Below, piece by piece: positions 16,693-26,122 of a stretch of 64,000 nucleotides of DNA. The position numbers and the translations under genes were made by a program. This DNA comes from UBA1444 sp964601085 (GTDB taxonomy: Bacteria > Bacillota > Negativicutes > UBA1444), in assembly GCA_964601085.1 (NCBI GenBank), contig CAZRLN010000010.1:1-64000 (forward strand), given 5' to 3'. The notes below the pieces were generated by a model. That model was not told the origin of the DNA, made no database searches, and worked only from the letters and a program-made list of their open reading frames with translations. How positions within the stretch are numbered: position 1 is the stretch's first letter; each line of letters starts with the position of its first letter.

Positions 16693-17265
16693 ATGTGGAA
16701 AATCGGTATCCTTCTGTTTCCCGGCGTGGAAGAACTGGACTTTGTCGGCCCGTTTGAAGTCCTGAGCTATGTAAACAAAATCATCCCAAACAGTGTGCAG
16801 GTCTCGCTGATCGCTGAAACCACGGGAGAACTTCGCGCTTTCAACGGGTTGCGAATCTTACCGGACATATCGGTCAACGACTGTCCCGACCTCGATGTTT
16901 TGGTGGTCCCGGGCGGCAAAGGCCGCCTGGCGGCAATGAAAAACGCCAATTTTCGGCAGTTCATCCAGCGGCAGGAAACGCAGGCCCGCTTTATCGCATC
17001 GGTCTGCACCGGCGCCTTCCTGTTGGCGGAAGCTGGATTGTTGACCGGCCGCAAGGCGACCACCTACCATGAATGTCTCGACGAACTGGCTCGTTATGAG
17101 GATGTCGAAGTCGTCGCGGCCAAAGTCGTCCCCGCCGGACGCATCGTCACCGCCGGCGGCGTCAGTTCCGGACTGGAACTGGGCTTCTATTTGCTGCGGG
17201 AACTCTTTGACGCAGATACCGCGCGGCTGGTCGCCCGGAAAATCGAATACAACGCGCTTGACTAG
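16693..17265 (+). CDS. DJ-1/PfpI family protein
   Basis: A 190-residue protein of the DJ-1/PfpI (class I glutamine amidotransferase-like) fold. The start WKIGILLFPGVEELDFVGPFEVL and the nucleophile elbow SVCTGAFLLAEAGLLTGRKATTYH (Cys in VCTGA) resemble isocyanide hydratase and AraC-associated DJ-1 domains. It lacks a DNA-binding domain. AAGGAGGG precedes the start, 25 bases after the symporter stop, so it may be co-transcribed from the T-box leader. Its stop overlaps that of the convergent GGDEF-EAL gene in a shared CTAG. Confidence 0.85.
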   Translation: MWKIGILLFPGVEELDFVGPFEVLSYVNKIIPNSVQVSLIAETTGELRAFNGLRILPDISVNDCPDLDVLVVPGGKGRLAAMKNANFRQFIQRQETQARFIASVCTGAFLLAEAGLLTGRKATTYHECLDELARYEDVEVVAAKVVPAGRIVTAGGVSSGLELGFYLLRELFDADTARLVARKIEYNALD

Positions 17266-20200
17266 CCGAGTTCTGGGCGATTCTTGTCCAGCAGGAACCG
17301 AATGGCGTCCTCGTCCGAAGTCGGCCGACAAATCAGGAACCCCTGCCCCACATCACAGCCGCACTCCTGCAGATAGGCCCACTGTTCCTGCCGTTCCACG
17401 CCTTCGGCGACAACACTCATCTCCAGACTCTGGGCGAACCGGATCAAGGATTGAACCAGCACCGTTTCCCGCTCCGGGATATTATCAATGAAAGTTTTGT
17501 CGATTTTCAACGTTTCCACCGGGAACAATCGCAAATAGGTCAGCGAGGAATAGCCGGTTCCAAAATCGTCCAGGGCCAGCCGCACGCCCAGCGCATCCAG
17601 TTGATGCAATTTTCGGCTGCTCTCCTCGATCGAGGCCAGTATCGCGCTTTCCGTGATCTCCAGTTCCAGTTGGCGGGCCGCAATGCCGAATAAAACCAGG
17701 AGCCGGTCCACCTCGCGGATCAAATTTTCATCCGCCAATTGCTTGGGCGAAAGATTCACCGCGACGCGGACATCGGCGAACCCCAGCCGGGAAATCTTCC
17801 GGGCAAAAGCGCAGGCTTGCTCCAGCACCCAAATTCCGATCGGGACGATCAGCTGATTTTGTTCCGCCAAAGGAATGAATTTCCCCGGTGAAACCGGTCC
17901 ATGCTCCTTACTGTTCCAGCGAAGCAGCGCCTCAAAGCCAATGACCCGTCCAGTTCGCAAATTCACTTGGGGTTGATACACCACCCGGAATTCATTTTTC
18001 TCCAGCGCATGCCGCAGGCTATTGGTCAACAGCAATTTCTCCTGCGCGTCGCGCAGCATTGCCGGATCAAAGAAACGCCAGCAGTTTCGCCCGGCAGCCT
18101 TGGCGGCGTACATGGCGTTGTCCGCTTTTTTCATCAACTCTTCCACGCTCGTTCCATCCTGCGGAAAGAGGGCGATGCCAACGCTAGCCGACACGCGGGC
18201 GGCTTCGTTGGCGAACGGATAATCCTGACAAATGCCATCGACCAGACGGTCGCCAAGCTGGGAAATTTCCACCGGGTTCAAACGATCTGACAGGACGATG
18301 ATAAATTCATCGCCGCCCAGTCGGGCGACAAAAGCCTTTTCCCCCGCCAGGTTCCGGATGGTTTCCCCTGCGGCGATAATCAGCCGGTCGCCGGCCAAGT
18401 GGCCGAAATTATCGTTGATGCTTTTCAAATCATCCAGATCGATGAAAAAGACGACTCCGCCGCCAGCGCCCTGCGCGGTCGCTTCCAGTTCCACTTTCAG
18501 CCGTTCCATCAAACAGGCCCGGTTGGGCAGACCTGTCAATGCGTCATGATAGGCCATGTGGCTGATTTTTTCATGCAGTCGCTCCTGTTGCAACAGTTCA
18601 TGGCGCAATGCTTCCCGTATTTTCGCATCCTGAAGGGCAAGTGCGGCAAGATCGGAATACTGCTGTAACATTTCCAGCTCGTCCTCCGACAACGGTCGGA
18701 TTTCGTCGTGCCAAGTAATTGCCAGTGCCCCAACAATCTGATCTTTTTGCTTTAACGGAAAAACAGCGACAGTGCGGAAAGTTTCTCCGAGTTTTCCCTG
18801 AATCCGCCCGGGATAGTTCTGATAATCTTCCTGATACTGCAATTCCCCCGTGGCAAGAACGGTCGACAACAATCCTGCTGTCTTTGACGGCTCCGAGCCC
18901 AGATACATTTGCTGGCTTCCCTGAATATAACGAATGATGGGACGGCCATTTTCCAATAGAACAACATATCCGTCCTTCGAATTTACAAGCTCCAGCGCAC
19001 TGGCCAACAAGCCCTGCATCTGGGCGTCAAATCCCGCTTCGGTGTCGGAAATCAACCGAAACATCGCCCGGTATTGCCGTTCTCTCAGAAGCAATTTGCT
19101 TTCCGTCGCCTGACGAATGTCTATTTCCGCCATCATCCGATGGTTGGCCTGCTGCAGCTCCTCGGTAACCTCCAGCATTTCTTCGTTCATGGCGGTCAGC
19201 TCTTCGTTGGCGGCCGTCAACTCCGTTTCCGCCCGAGTCCGCTCGCATACTTCCTCTTCCAGGGCCGCATTGCTTTGCACCAGTTGTTGGGATTTCTTCG
19301 CCATTTCCCGGCTTTGCCGCAGGATCACGACCGCCAACCCGGTCAGAACCAGAAACGAGAGAAGTGCATTTTGCCCGATGTTCCTTTGGAGAGGGTTCAT
19401 CGCCAGCGCCTTGTCCTGCACGGTAATCGCCGCCCAGGCGGCGCCACTGCCGGGTTTGGCCACCGGTGCGAAGCTGCAGAACATCACTTTCCCGTCGAGA
19501 TCGACATACTCAGCCGTCCCTGATTCACCGGCAAGTACTCTCTCCACAATCCGGCGCAAACCTGGCGCCACCTCGATCGGTTCGTATGTCTGCCGGTAAT
19601 CCTGACCTGCCAAAAGATATCGGCCCTGGGTGTCCCGGGCCACCAACGCCTTCTCGCCCTTCTTGTAATTGTGCCGCGACTTGACCTTTTCCCATTCCGG
19701 ATGGGCAATCATGGTTCCTTCTTCATCCAGAATATAGGTGTAGCGATCATCACCTCGATAATGAAGATCAACCCGTTCCTGTATTTCACCAATGCGCAGA
19801 AAGGCCGCCACCGAGCTGACCATCACATTCTCCCGGAACACCGGGAAAACGACGGCCGTCGCGGTAGTGGGGTCATTGCTGTCCGATCCGAAAGAATAGA
19901 ACGAATGGCTGATAAAGGGCCGTTTTTCCGTCAATAGTTTTTGAAACCACCAGCGCTCGGGACGTGTGGCCTTTTCGCCCTGTACCCGGGCCGTCTGTGT
20001 ACCATCGGGTACTTTTTGGATCACAAGATTGCTGAAATAATCATATTGGTCAAACCGTTCCCGAATGTATTCTTGCTGACGGACGGGGTCCAGACTGCGG
20101 ATTTCGACGGCCTGCGCCATCTCGCCGACTACCGAGAATACTGTTTCGTAAAACGACGAAACGCTGAGCGCGACATTTTGCGTATGAATCTGGTTATCCG

Positions 20201-20324
20201 AAGCAAGACGGTCGTAATAAGCCCGTTCCAACAGGTAATAACTCACCATGTTGAACAAGATAAACGCCAATAATGTCCCGCTAAGAATCCAGAGAACCAG
20301 CCGCGTTGATATCGGTTTTTTCAC
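17262..20324 (-). CDS. Cache-GAF-GGDEF-EAL c-di-GMP turnover protein
   Basis: A 1020-residue membrane receptor with both c-di-GMP synthesis and hydrolysis domains. In order: transmembrane helix at 10-30, dCache sensor to about 320, second helix, coiled coil at about 345-415, GAF domain around 430-580, GGDEF near 600-760 (RLGGDEF intact), and EAL from about 775. EAL catalytic landmarks are all visible: GFEALLRW, NLSPKQL, LEITES, LDDFGTGYSS, KIDKTFI, VAEGVE and GQGFL. Both activities are therefore possible. The start is GTG with GGAGG upstream. Confidence 0.93.
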   Translation of the reverse strand: MKKPISTRLVLWILSGTLLAFILFNMVSYYLLERAYYDRLASDNQIHTQNVALSVSSFYETVFSVVGEMAQAVEIRSLDPVRQQEYIRERFDQYDYFSNLVIQKVPDGTQTARVQGEKATRPERWWFQKLLTEKRPFISHSFYSFGSDSNDPTTATAVVFPVFRENVMVSSVAAFLRIGEIQERVDLHYRGDDRYTYILDEEGTMIAHPEWEKVKSRHNYKKGEKALVARDTQGRYLLAGQDYRQTYEPIEVAPGLRRIVERVLAGESGTAEYVDLDGKVMFCSFAPVAKPGSGAAWAAITVQDKALAMNPLQRNIGQNALLSFLVLTGLAVVILRQSREMAKKSQQLVQSNAALEEEVCERTRAETELTAANEELTAMNEEMLEVTEELQQANHRMMAEIDIRQATESKLLLRERQYRAMFRLISDTEAGFDAQMQGLLASALELVNSKDGYVVLLENGRPIIRYIQGSQQMYLGSEPSKTAGLLSTVLATGELQYQEDYQNYPGRIQGKLGETFRTVAVFPLKQKDQIVGALAITWHDEIRPLSEDELEMLQQYSDLAALALQDAKIREALRHELLQQERLHEKISHMAYHDALTGLPNRACLMERLKVELEATAQGAGGGVVFFIDLDDLKSINDNFGHLAGDRLIIAAGETIRNLAGEKAFVARLGGDEFIIVLSDRLNPVEISQLGDRLVDGICQDYPFANEAARVSASVGIALFPQDGTSVEELMKKADNAMYAAKAAGRNCWRFFDPAMLRDAQEKLLLTNSLRHALEKNEFRVVYQPQVNLRTGRVIGFEALLRWNSKEHGPVSPGKFIPLAEQNQLIVPIGIWVLEQACAFARKISRLGFADVRVAVNLSPKQLADENLIREVDRLLVLFGIAARQLELEITESAILASIEESSRKLHQLDALGVRLALDDFGTGYSSLTYLRLFPVETLKIDKTFIDNIPERETVLVQSLIRFAQSLEMSVVAEGVERQEQWAYLQECGCDVGQGFLICRPTSDEDAIRFLLDKNRPELG

Positions 20325-20405
20325 GTTCCGCCTCCAGGCGCTGCGTCAATTTAATAATATATTTCGCGAAGTTCGCGCAATTTCCTTTTTCAGGGGAGAC
20401 CGCGA

Positions 20406-20475
20406 AACCGAAGGAAACCGAGAGGGCGGATGGGTGATTATGCAACCCTATCCGCCCTCTCGGTTTCCTTCGGTT
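20406..20475. repeat. Perfect 26-bp inverted repeat
   Basis: Arms 20406-20431 and 20450-20475 are exact reverse complements with an 18-base loop. It lies between two minus-strand genes, just beyond the AGCS stop codon. It could be that gene's terminator or a palindromic repeat element. No T-run directly follows on the minus strand. Confidence 0.8.
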
Positions 20476-20493
20476 CAAACGTTTCTATCCGGA

Positions 20494-21873
20494 TTAAGCG
20501 AGTTCCTTTGCCAGTTCTTCACTTTCGGCTTCCAGGCCGCCGTCATCCCAGAGGTATTTCTGCGTATCCGCCACCAACACGCCGTTCAACGTCAGCAACG
20601 TGACCAGATTGGGAATGGCCATCAACGCGTTCATGGCATCGGCAAGATCCCATACCAGCGCCAGTGAAGTCACCGAACCGACATAAACGGCGACAACCCA
20701 AGCAATACGGTATGGCATGATCGCCTTTTTCCCGAACAGGTATTCAATCGCTCTTTCGCCGTAATACGACCATCCAAGGATCGTCGAAAATACAAAGGTC
20801 AACAACCCCACCGTCAATACAATCGGACCGATGACCGGAATCTGCGCAAACGCCGCTTTGGTCAAGGCCGCGCCGGATAATTTATCCAGAGCGACCGGAT
20901 TTTTCAGAACCGCCGAGACAAGCACGATTCCCGTCATCGCGCAAACCACAACCGTATCCCAGAAAGTTCCCGTCATGGAAACCAGAGCCTGACGAACCTG
21001 GTTCCGGGTTTGCGCCGCAGCGGCGACAATCGGCGCCGATCCCAGGCCCGACTCGTTGGAAAACAGCCCCCGGGCAATCCCGTAACGCATGGCCATGGTC
21101 ACCGATGCGCCGATAAAGCCTCCGCCGGCGGCTTGCGGCGTAAACGCCGACGAAAAAATCAGCGATATCGCCGGAAAGACATACGTGGCATTCATCACCA
21201 GCAAAACAGTGCAGCCAATGACATAAAAAATAGCCATGAAGGGAACCAGCATTTCGCAAACCCTGGCGATCGACTTCACGCCGCCCAAAATCACAATGCC
21301 CGTCAATATCGCCATGATTCCACCGGAAATATGCGGGGAAACCCCCATGGTTTCCTTGACCATGATGGCGATGGAATTCGCCTGCACGGTATTACCGATC
21401 CCGAATGCGGCGATAGAAGTGAAAACGCAAAACAAAACGGCCAGCCATTTTGCATTCATCCCGTTTTCCAACGCATACATCGGTCCGCCCAGCATGGTCC
21501 CGTCCGATGTTTTCACCCGATACTTCACCGAAAGCAATGATTCCGCGTATTTCGTAGCCATGCCGAAAACGCCGGTCAACCAGCACCACAGGACGGCTCC
21601 CGGCCCGCCAAGGCCAACGGCCGTAGCCACGCCAACGATATTGCCGGTGCCGATGGTCGCCGCCAGCGCCGTGGTCAGGGCGCCGAACTGGCTGACATCG
21701 CCTTCGCCGGACGTATCCTTGCTCAACGAGAGTTTGACCGCGGTAAACGTGTGTTTTTGAATGAACTTCAGCCGAAATGTCAGAAACAAATGAGTGCCAA
21801 ACAACAGCACCAACATCGGAGGTCCCCACAGATACCCATTCAACCAATTGATCCAATCATGAAACTCTTGCAA
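20494..21873 (-). CDS. Alanine/glycine:cation symporter (AGCS family)
   Basis: A 459-residue membrane protein importing alanine or glycine with Na+ or H+. Family motifs include NGYLWGPPMLVLLFGTHLFLTFRL, GDVSQFGALTTALAATIGTGNI, PGAVLWCWLTGVFGMATKYAE and GLFSNESGLGSAPI. The frame is open to an ATG at 21903, but AGGAGGAGG lies inside that stretch. I therefore use TTG at 21873, eight bases after it, giving the family's normal N-terminus. The downstream inverted repeat probably ends the transcript. Confidence 0.93.
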   Translation of the reverse strand: MQEFHDWINWLNGYLWGPPMLVLLFGTHLFLTFRLKFIQKHTFTAVKLSLSKDTSGEGDVSQFGALTTALAATIGTGNIVGVATAVGLGGPGAVLWCWLTGVFGMATKYAESLLSVKYRVKTSDGTMLGGPMYALENGMNAKWLAVLFCVFTSIAAFGIGNTVQANSIAIMVKETMGVSPHISGGIMAILTGIVILGGVKSIARVCEMLVPFMAIFYVIGCTVLLVMNATYVFPAISLIFSSAFTPQAAGGGFIGASVTMAMRYGIARGLFSNESGLGSAPIVAAAAQTRNQVRQALVSMTGTFWDTVVVCAMTGIVLVSAVLKNPVALDKLSGAALTKAAFAQIPVIGPIVLTVGLLTFVFSTILGWSYYGERAIEYLFGKKAIMPYRIAWVVAVYVGSVTSLALVWDLADAMNALMAIPNLVTLLTLNGVLVADTQKYLWDDGGLEAESEELAKELA

Positions 21874-22061
21874 AACCCCATCCTCCTCCTGTTTCCTATT
21901 CATGGTCTTCTTGACGGGTTCCCCTCCCCGTCATCGTTCGGCGCGACAATCGCGCTAGTGCAAGAGAACAAAACTCCTGTCGTATTATACATCTCGAGGG
22001 TTGATTTTGCAATAATCAGGTCAAAAATTGCATTTTATCCGGAAAATTCCCCGAAAATATT

Positions 22062-22107
22062 ACAAAATAAAGCACCCCCTGCCAACGGTTCCGCGTCCGC
22101 AGGGGGC
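22062..22107 (-). terminator. Terminator after fructose bisphosphatase
   Basis: On the minus strand CCCCCTGC pairs with GCAGGGGG and the stem is followed by the T-rich TGCTTTATTTTGT. Confidence 0.75.
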
Positions 22108-22128
22108 ATGAGCCCGGTCAAGGCTTCC

Positions 22129-24114
22129 TCAGCGATGTTCTTTAAGCAATCCGGCCCGGTAGGCTTCCATCAAGCTCTTCAGTTGATCGATCCGGCGCTG
22201 GATCTGTTTTCCCTGATCAGTGTGCCGGACACGCAGCCGCACCGGATGGCTCTCGATGATTTCCGTCACCGAATCCATGTCCCGTTCCTCGGCTACCGCC
22301 TTCGCCGCGGACTCGAACGGGTGGTGGGCCGCGAGCAGCCAGCCCTGGGAATTGGAAATCAGCGTATAGCCGGCGATTCCGGTCACTTTTTGATAGGCCC
22401 GGGAAAACCCACCGTCGATGACGATCAACTTGCCGTTGGCCTTGACGGGGCGCTCACCCCTGGCAACCTTTACCGGCACATGGCCGTTAATGATATGGCC
22501 GGTTGTGCAGTCCAGCCCGAATTCGGCGAGAATTTTGCAGGCCGTCTCTTCCCGGTCCCGCAAAATATAATAGGCGTTGCGCTGTTCCTTGTGCGGGTCC
22601 GTATCCGCATAATGCGTATCCACGTCCGCCAAGAAGTACCGCTCAAAGGTCGCCATCTTTTCTTTGCCGAACAGGGGGGATTGCGGCGCGCACCACAAAA
22701 ACCACATGGCATCCATGCCGTATTGCTTTTGCGCCGGATCATGGGAGGCGTAATAACCCTGCCGGGCCAGGCGGTCCACCCGGTCCAGGAAGACTTTGCC
22801 TGCAAAAGCCTGCCCGTCGACGTTAAACGACCGAAACGAGCCGTCCTCGTTCATGGCGATACAACCATGATACAGCAAATTGCCGTCATGAATCAGGTAG
22901 ATGCTGCCTTTGGAATAAAGAAAGCGAACATGTTCCTGCAGTTTTTTGCTGTTGGCGAAGGAAAGCCGCAATTTGGCCACGACGCCCTGCTCGGCGTCGG
23001 TCAGCTCGTCGGGGCAAGCCGGATCGATGGTCGGAAAATACTGGTCCAACAACGGATAGGTCTTGCCGTCGAGCGACAGGGTTCCCGTCGCGTAGTTGAT
23101 CTGTTCGAGCATCAGTCGGTTTTCCATCTGATAATGAGGCCGCCGCTTGATCAATTGGCTTTCCAGCTTGAACTGGATCATGGCGATGGCTTTTTGCATC
23201 TGCGCCATCAGCCGGATTTCCTGCCGGGTAAAGGAACTGTCCTTCGCCACCTTGGGAAGAAACACTTCGCAGGAATCCTCTCCGTACGTTTCGATGGCGA
23301 ATGACGCCAACGGCAGCAGACTGATACCGTAGCCATTTTCCAGAGTCTCCATATTGCCATAGCGCAGGCAGGTCCGGACGACATTGGCCATACAGGCTTC
23401 GCTGCCGGCCGCCGCCCCCATCCATAGAATGTCGTGATTGCCCCACTGGATGTCGACCTGCCGGTGTTCCATCAGCGCGTCCAAAATCTTGTGCGCTCCC
23501 GGTCCCCGGTCATAAATATCGCCGATCACATGCAGCCGGGCGATCGCCAGACGCCGGATCAGCTCCGCGATGTCGATGATAAAAGCCCGGGCGCTGCCGG
23601 TGAATACGATGGCATCCAACAGTTCCTGATAATAGCTCGACTTGTTTTCGATGGTTTCCTGTTCATCCAGCAACTCTTCGATAATGGGCGCCACCGCCGC
23701 GGGCAGCAGTGCCCGGACGCTTTCCCGCCGATACTTCGACGTCAGCACCCGGCAAAGCCGGATCAACCGAACGAGAGTGAGACGGCTCCATTCCGTCGGG
23801 TCCGGCGCGGCCTGCAGCAACAGCGTTGATTTTTCTTCCGGGTAATAGATCAGTGTCGCCAGGCTTTGCTGCTCGTCCTGCGACAGGGAATCGGCGAACA
23901 ATTCGCTGATTTTACGCCGGATGGAACCGGCGCCGTTGCGGATGACATGGGAAAACGCTTCGAATTCGCCATGCACATCGGACAAGAAATGCTCCGTCCC
24001 CTTCGGCAGCTGCAATTGCGCGGATAACATGACAATCTCTTTGGAAGCCGCCTGCAAGGAAGGATACTTTTCCGCCAATAGCTGTAGAACCTGAACATCC
24101 TGTTCCTGCGCCAT
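22129..24114 (-). CDS. fbp: Fructose-1,6-bisphosphatase, class III
   Basis: A 661-residue Firmicute-type FBPase that removes the 1-phosphate of fructose 1,6-bisphosphate in gluconeogenesis. It belongs to the calcineurin-like metallophosphatase superfamily. Metal-site motifs are FLSDVHGEFEAF, VIGDIYDRGPGAHKI, WGNHDILWMGA, and late INGHVPV and VIDGGF. The length is normal for the family. I choose the ATG at 24114 with GGAGG five bases upstream over the longer open frame from 24210. It is a single gene. Confidence 0.95.
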   Translation of the reverse strand: MAQEQDVQVLQLLAEKYPSLQAASKEIVMLSAQLQLPKGTEHFLSDVHGEFEAFSHVIRNGAGSIRRKISELFADSLSQDEQQSLATLIYYPEEKSTLLLQAAPDPTEWSRLTLVRLIRLCRVLTSKYRRESVRALLPAAVAPIIEELLDEQETIENKSSYYQELLDAIVFTGSARAFIIDIAELIRRLAIARLHVIGDIYDRGPGAHKILDALMEHRQVDIQWGNHDILWMGAAAGSEACMANVVRTCLRYGNMETLENGYGISLLPLASFAIETYGEDSCEVFLPKVAKDSSFTRQEIRLMAQMQKAIAMIQFKLESQLIKRRPHYQMENRLMLEQINYATGTLSLDGKTYPLLDQYFPTIDPACPDELTDAEQGVVAKLRLSFANSKKLQEHVRFLYSKGSIYLIHDGNLLYHGCIAMNEDGSFRSFNVDGQAFAGKVFLDRVDRLARQGYYASHDPAQKQYGMDAMWFLWCAPQSPLFGKEKMATFERYFLADVDTHYADTDPHKEQRNAYYILRDREETACKILAEFGLDCTTGHIINGHVPVKVARGERPVKANGKLIVIDGGFSRAYQKVTGIAGYTLISNSQGWLLAAHHPFESAAKAVAEERDMDSVTEIIESHPVRLRVRHTDQGKQIQRRIDQLKSLMEAYRAGLLKEHR

Positions 24115-24341
24115 CTTTTCCTCCATTATCCATTTCACACTTTTTTCGCCCCACCGCGACCAGTGCCTTTTCCCGTCCTTATTTTCATTGTTTCCCGATT
24201 CATTGGACAAAGTCCTGCCCGATTCGCCATCGTCCTCGTTGCAAAATTGTTAACTTTGAGAGAAAATATAATCAGGCAGAAAATTCAATTATTTCTTCCG
24301 GTGTTCACCTGAAAATCAGCGGCAAGGAGTGTGAGAGCGTC

Positions 24342-25130
24342 ATGGATCTGGGACTGAACAGCAAAGCAGTTTTGGTAATGGCATCCAGCACGGGGCTCGG
24401 CAAGGCGACGGCATTGGAATTCGCGGCGGAAGGCGCCAATGTCATGCTCTTCAGCCGGGGGGAAGAACTGCTCCGTGACACGCAGGCCGAAATCCGCGAA
24501 CTGACTGGCAAAGAACCGGCCTTCACGGTCGGCGATGTGACCCGACCGGAAGACATTCAGCGGGCGGTGGACAATACCGTCGACAAATTCGGGCCGATTT
24601 TCGTTTTGGTGAACAACGCCGGCGGCCCGCCCGCCGGAACCTTCGACGATTTTTCAGATGCGGCCTGGCAAAAGGCCTATGAATTGAATCTGCTTTCCTA
24701 TATCCGGACCATCCGGGCAGTATTGCCCTCCATGCGCCAGTTGGGCATGGGACGGATCGTCAATTTCACTTCGTCTTCGGTGAAGCAGGTGTTGGAAAAC
24801 CTGATCCTGTCCAATACCTTCCGTCTCGGCGTCATGGGCCTCACAAAAACTCTTTCGCAGGAACTGGGCAAGGAAAACATCCTGGTCAACGTGATGGGCC
24901 CAGGACGGATCGAAACGGCAAGAATCCAGCAGCTCGACCAGATTCGGGCAGCCAAGGCGGGAATTTCGCTGGAACAGGTCTATGAAAACATGATCAAAAC
25001 GATCCCCCTCGGCCGTTACGGCACCCCGGAGGAATTCGCCAAACTGGCCGTATTTCTCTGCTCCGAGGCCAATACCTATATTACCGGGCAGACCGTACTG
25101 GTGGACGGCGGCATGACCAAAACATTTTAA
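24342..25130 (+). CDS. SDR family oxidoreductase lacking the usual catalytic Tyr
   Basis: A 262-residue Rossmann-fold protein of the short-chain dehydrogenase family. The N-terminal nucleotide-binding segment reads MASSTGLGKATA (the usual TGxxxGxG is altered at the first residue), and NNAGGPPAG and the C-terminal GQTVLVDGG are typical. After the active-site Ser region (NFTSSSVKQ), the position of the YxxxK motif reads LSNTFRLGVMGLTK, with no Tyr. This belongs to a known atypical SDR branch often labelled FabG-like; the reaction is unclear. A terminator follows. Confidence 0.85.
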   Translation: MDLGLNSKAVLVMASSTGLGKATALEFAAEGANVMLFSRGEELLRDTQAEIRELTGKEPAFTVGDVTRPEDIQRAVDNTVDKFGPIFVLVNNAGGPPAGTFDDFSDAAWQKAYELNLLSYIRTIRAVLPSMRQLGMGRIVNFTSSSVKQVLENLILSNTFRLGVMGLTKTLSQELGKENILVNVMGPGRIETARIQQLDQIRAAKAGISLEQVYENMIKTIPLGRYGTPEEFAKLAVFLCSEANTYITGQTVLVDGGMTKTF

Positions 25131-25157
25131 GCATCCCTGCAGGGCCATAAAAACCTG

Positions 25158-25196
25158 ACAGGCGCTGGATAGCTCTCTATCCAGCGCCTGTTTTTT
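25158..25196 (+). terminator. Strong terminator after the SDR
   Basis: ACAGGCGCTGGATAG pairs perfectly with CTATCCAGCGCCTGT across a 4-base loop and is followed by TTTTTT. Confidence 0.9.
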
Positions 25197-25206
25197 CGCT
25201 ATTGAT

Positions 25207-26070
25207 TCACGCGCTCGCCCAGCTGGCGACATACTCCGTATGCCGGTCCGGCTTCGCCAGCACCGGTTCCTGGTCGATCCAGCCTCCCGGTTGTCCCAGT
25301 TCCCGCATGGCCAGTTCAAAGTGGCACAGGGCGATTCCCATATCGACCCGCTGCACGTCCGCCACGCCCAGTAACTTCCCGATCAGGCTATCTTGGGCGT
25401 AACCCGGCGTGCGCCGCAAATAAAAATGCCATCTTTCTCCCGCGTGAACAATCCGCCACGGTTGTTTGTTCGAGGCCGACGGCGCCCAGCGCACCATATC
25501 CAGCGCCACCGCAGCCGCGCCGATATCCTCCGCACGGATCGGATTCCCGAAGCTTTCTTCGAAAAACAGCTGCTCCGCCGGCAGTCGGTGTTCGCCATCC
25601 GCCCGTCGCCGAATCCAGTCTTCCGCCTTGCCGGTCTCCGCCACATAGCCAATGGACGCCACTGCCGGCACAATTTCCGTCGCCGTCGCAGCGATCTTTT
25701 TGGCAAAGCCGCTTTTGGTGAAACTGCCGCCCAACCAGCAAGTCCCCAGGTCCAGGTCCGTTGCGCACAAAATCGCCCGCTCCATCAAATAACCAAAATC
25801 CTCTAGATTTTTGGGGCCCGGACCGACGGCGCCCACGATGAATCCGGCGGCATTCTTGATCACGCCGTAAGTGCCGACGCCCTTCAACTCCTGGCGGTCC
25901 CGTTCGGTGGCAGTCAGCAGCAAAAACCGGACTGCGGCGCCAAAAGGCCCGATTTTCAGTTCATTCAGGCAGGCCTGCAATTTGTGTTTCGTTTCGTCCT
26001 GGATCGCCCGTTCCGGGTGGCGTCGGCAGGAGAAGCGACGCCGGATCAAATCTGTGGCCGGACTGTTCAT
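25207..26070 (-). CDS. Nitroreductase family protein (TM1586-like)
   Basis: A 287-residue flavoprotein built of two nitroreductase-like halves, as in the TM1586 family. Visible motifs are the RRRFSCRRHPERAI start (RxSxR type), DLGTCWLGGSF, and APSASNKQPWRIV in the second half. The real substrate of the family is unknown. The start is the ATG at 26070 with GGGAGG nine bases upstream; an upstream open frame to 26253 is an artefact of high GC. It is 52 bases downstream of the AbgB-like gene and could be in its operon. Confidence 0.85.
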   Translation of the reverse strand: MNSPATDLIRRRFSCRRHPERAIQDETKHKLQACLNELKIGPFGAAVRFLLLTATERDRQELKGVGTYGVIKNAAGFIVGAVGPGPKNLEDFGYLMERAILCATDLDLGTCWLGGSFTKSGFAKKIAATATEIVPAVASIGYVAETGKAEDWIRRRADGEHRLPAEQLFFEESFGNPIRAEDIGAAAVALDMVRWAPSASNKQPWRIVHAGERWHFYLRRTPGYAQDSLIGKLLGVADVQRVDMGIALCHFELAMRELGQPGGWIDQEPVLAKPDRHTEYVASWASA

Positions 26071-26122
26071 TGCCCATTCCTCCCTGTAGATTTTTGTTTT
26101 CCAACCGGGATCATTAGCCCTC

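Noticed and set aside
21751..23304. 517-codon plus-strand open frame opposite fbp
   Set aside because: The opposite strand encodes class III FBPase with all motifs; high GC gives long antisense frames.
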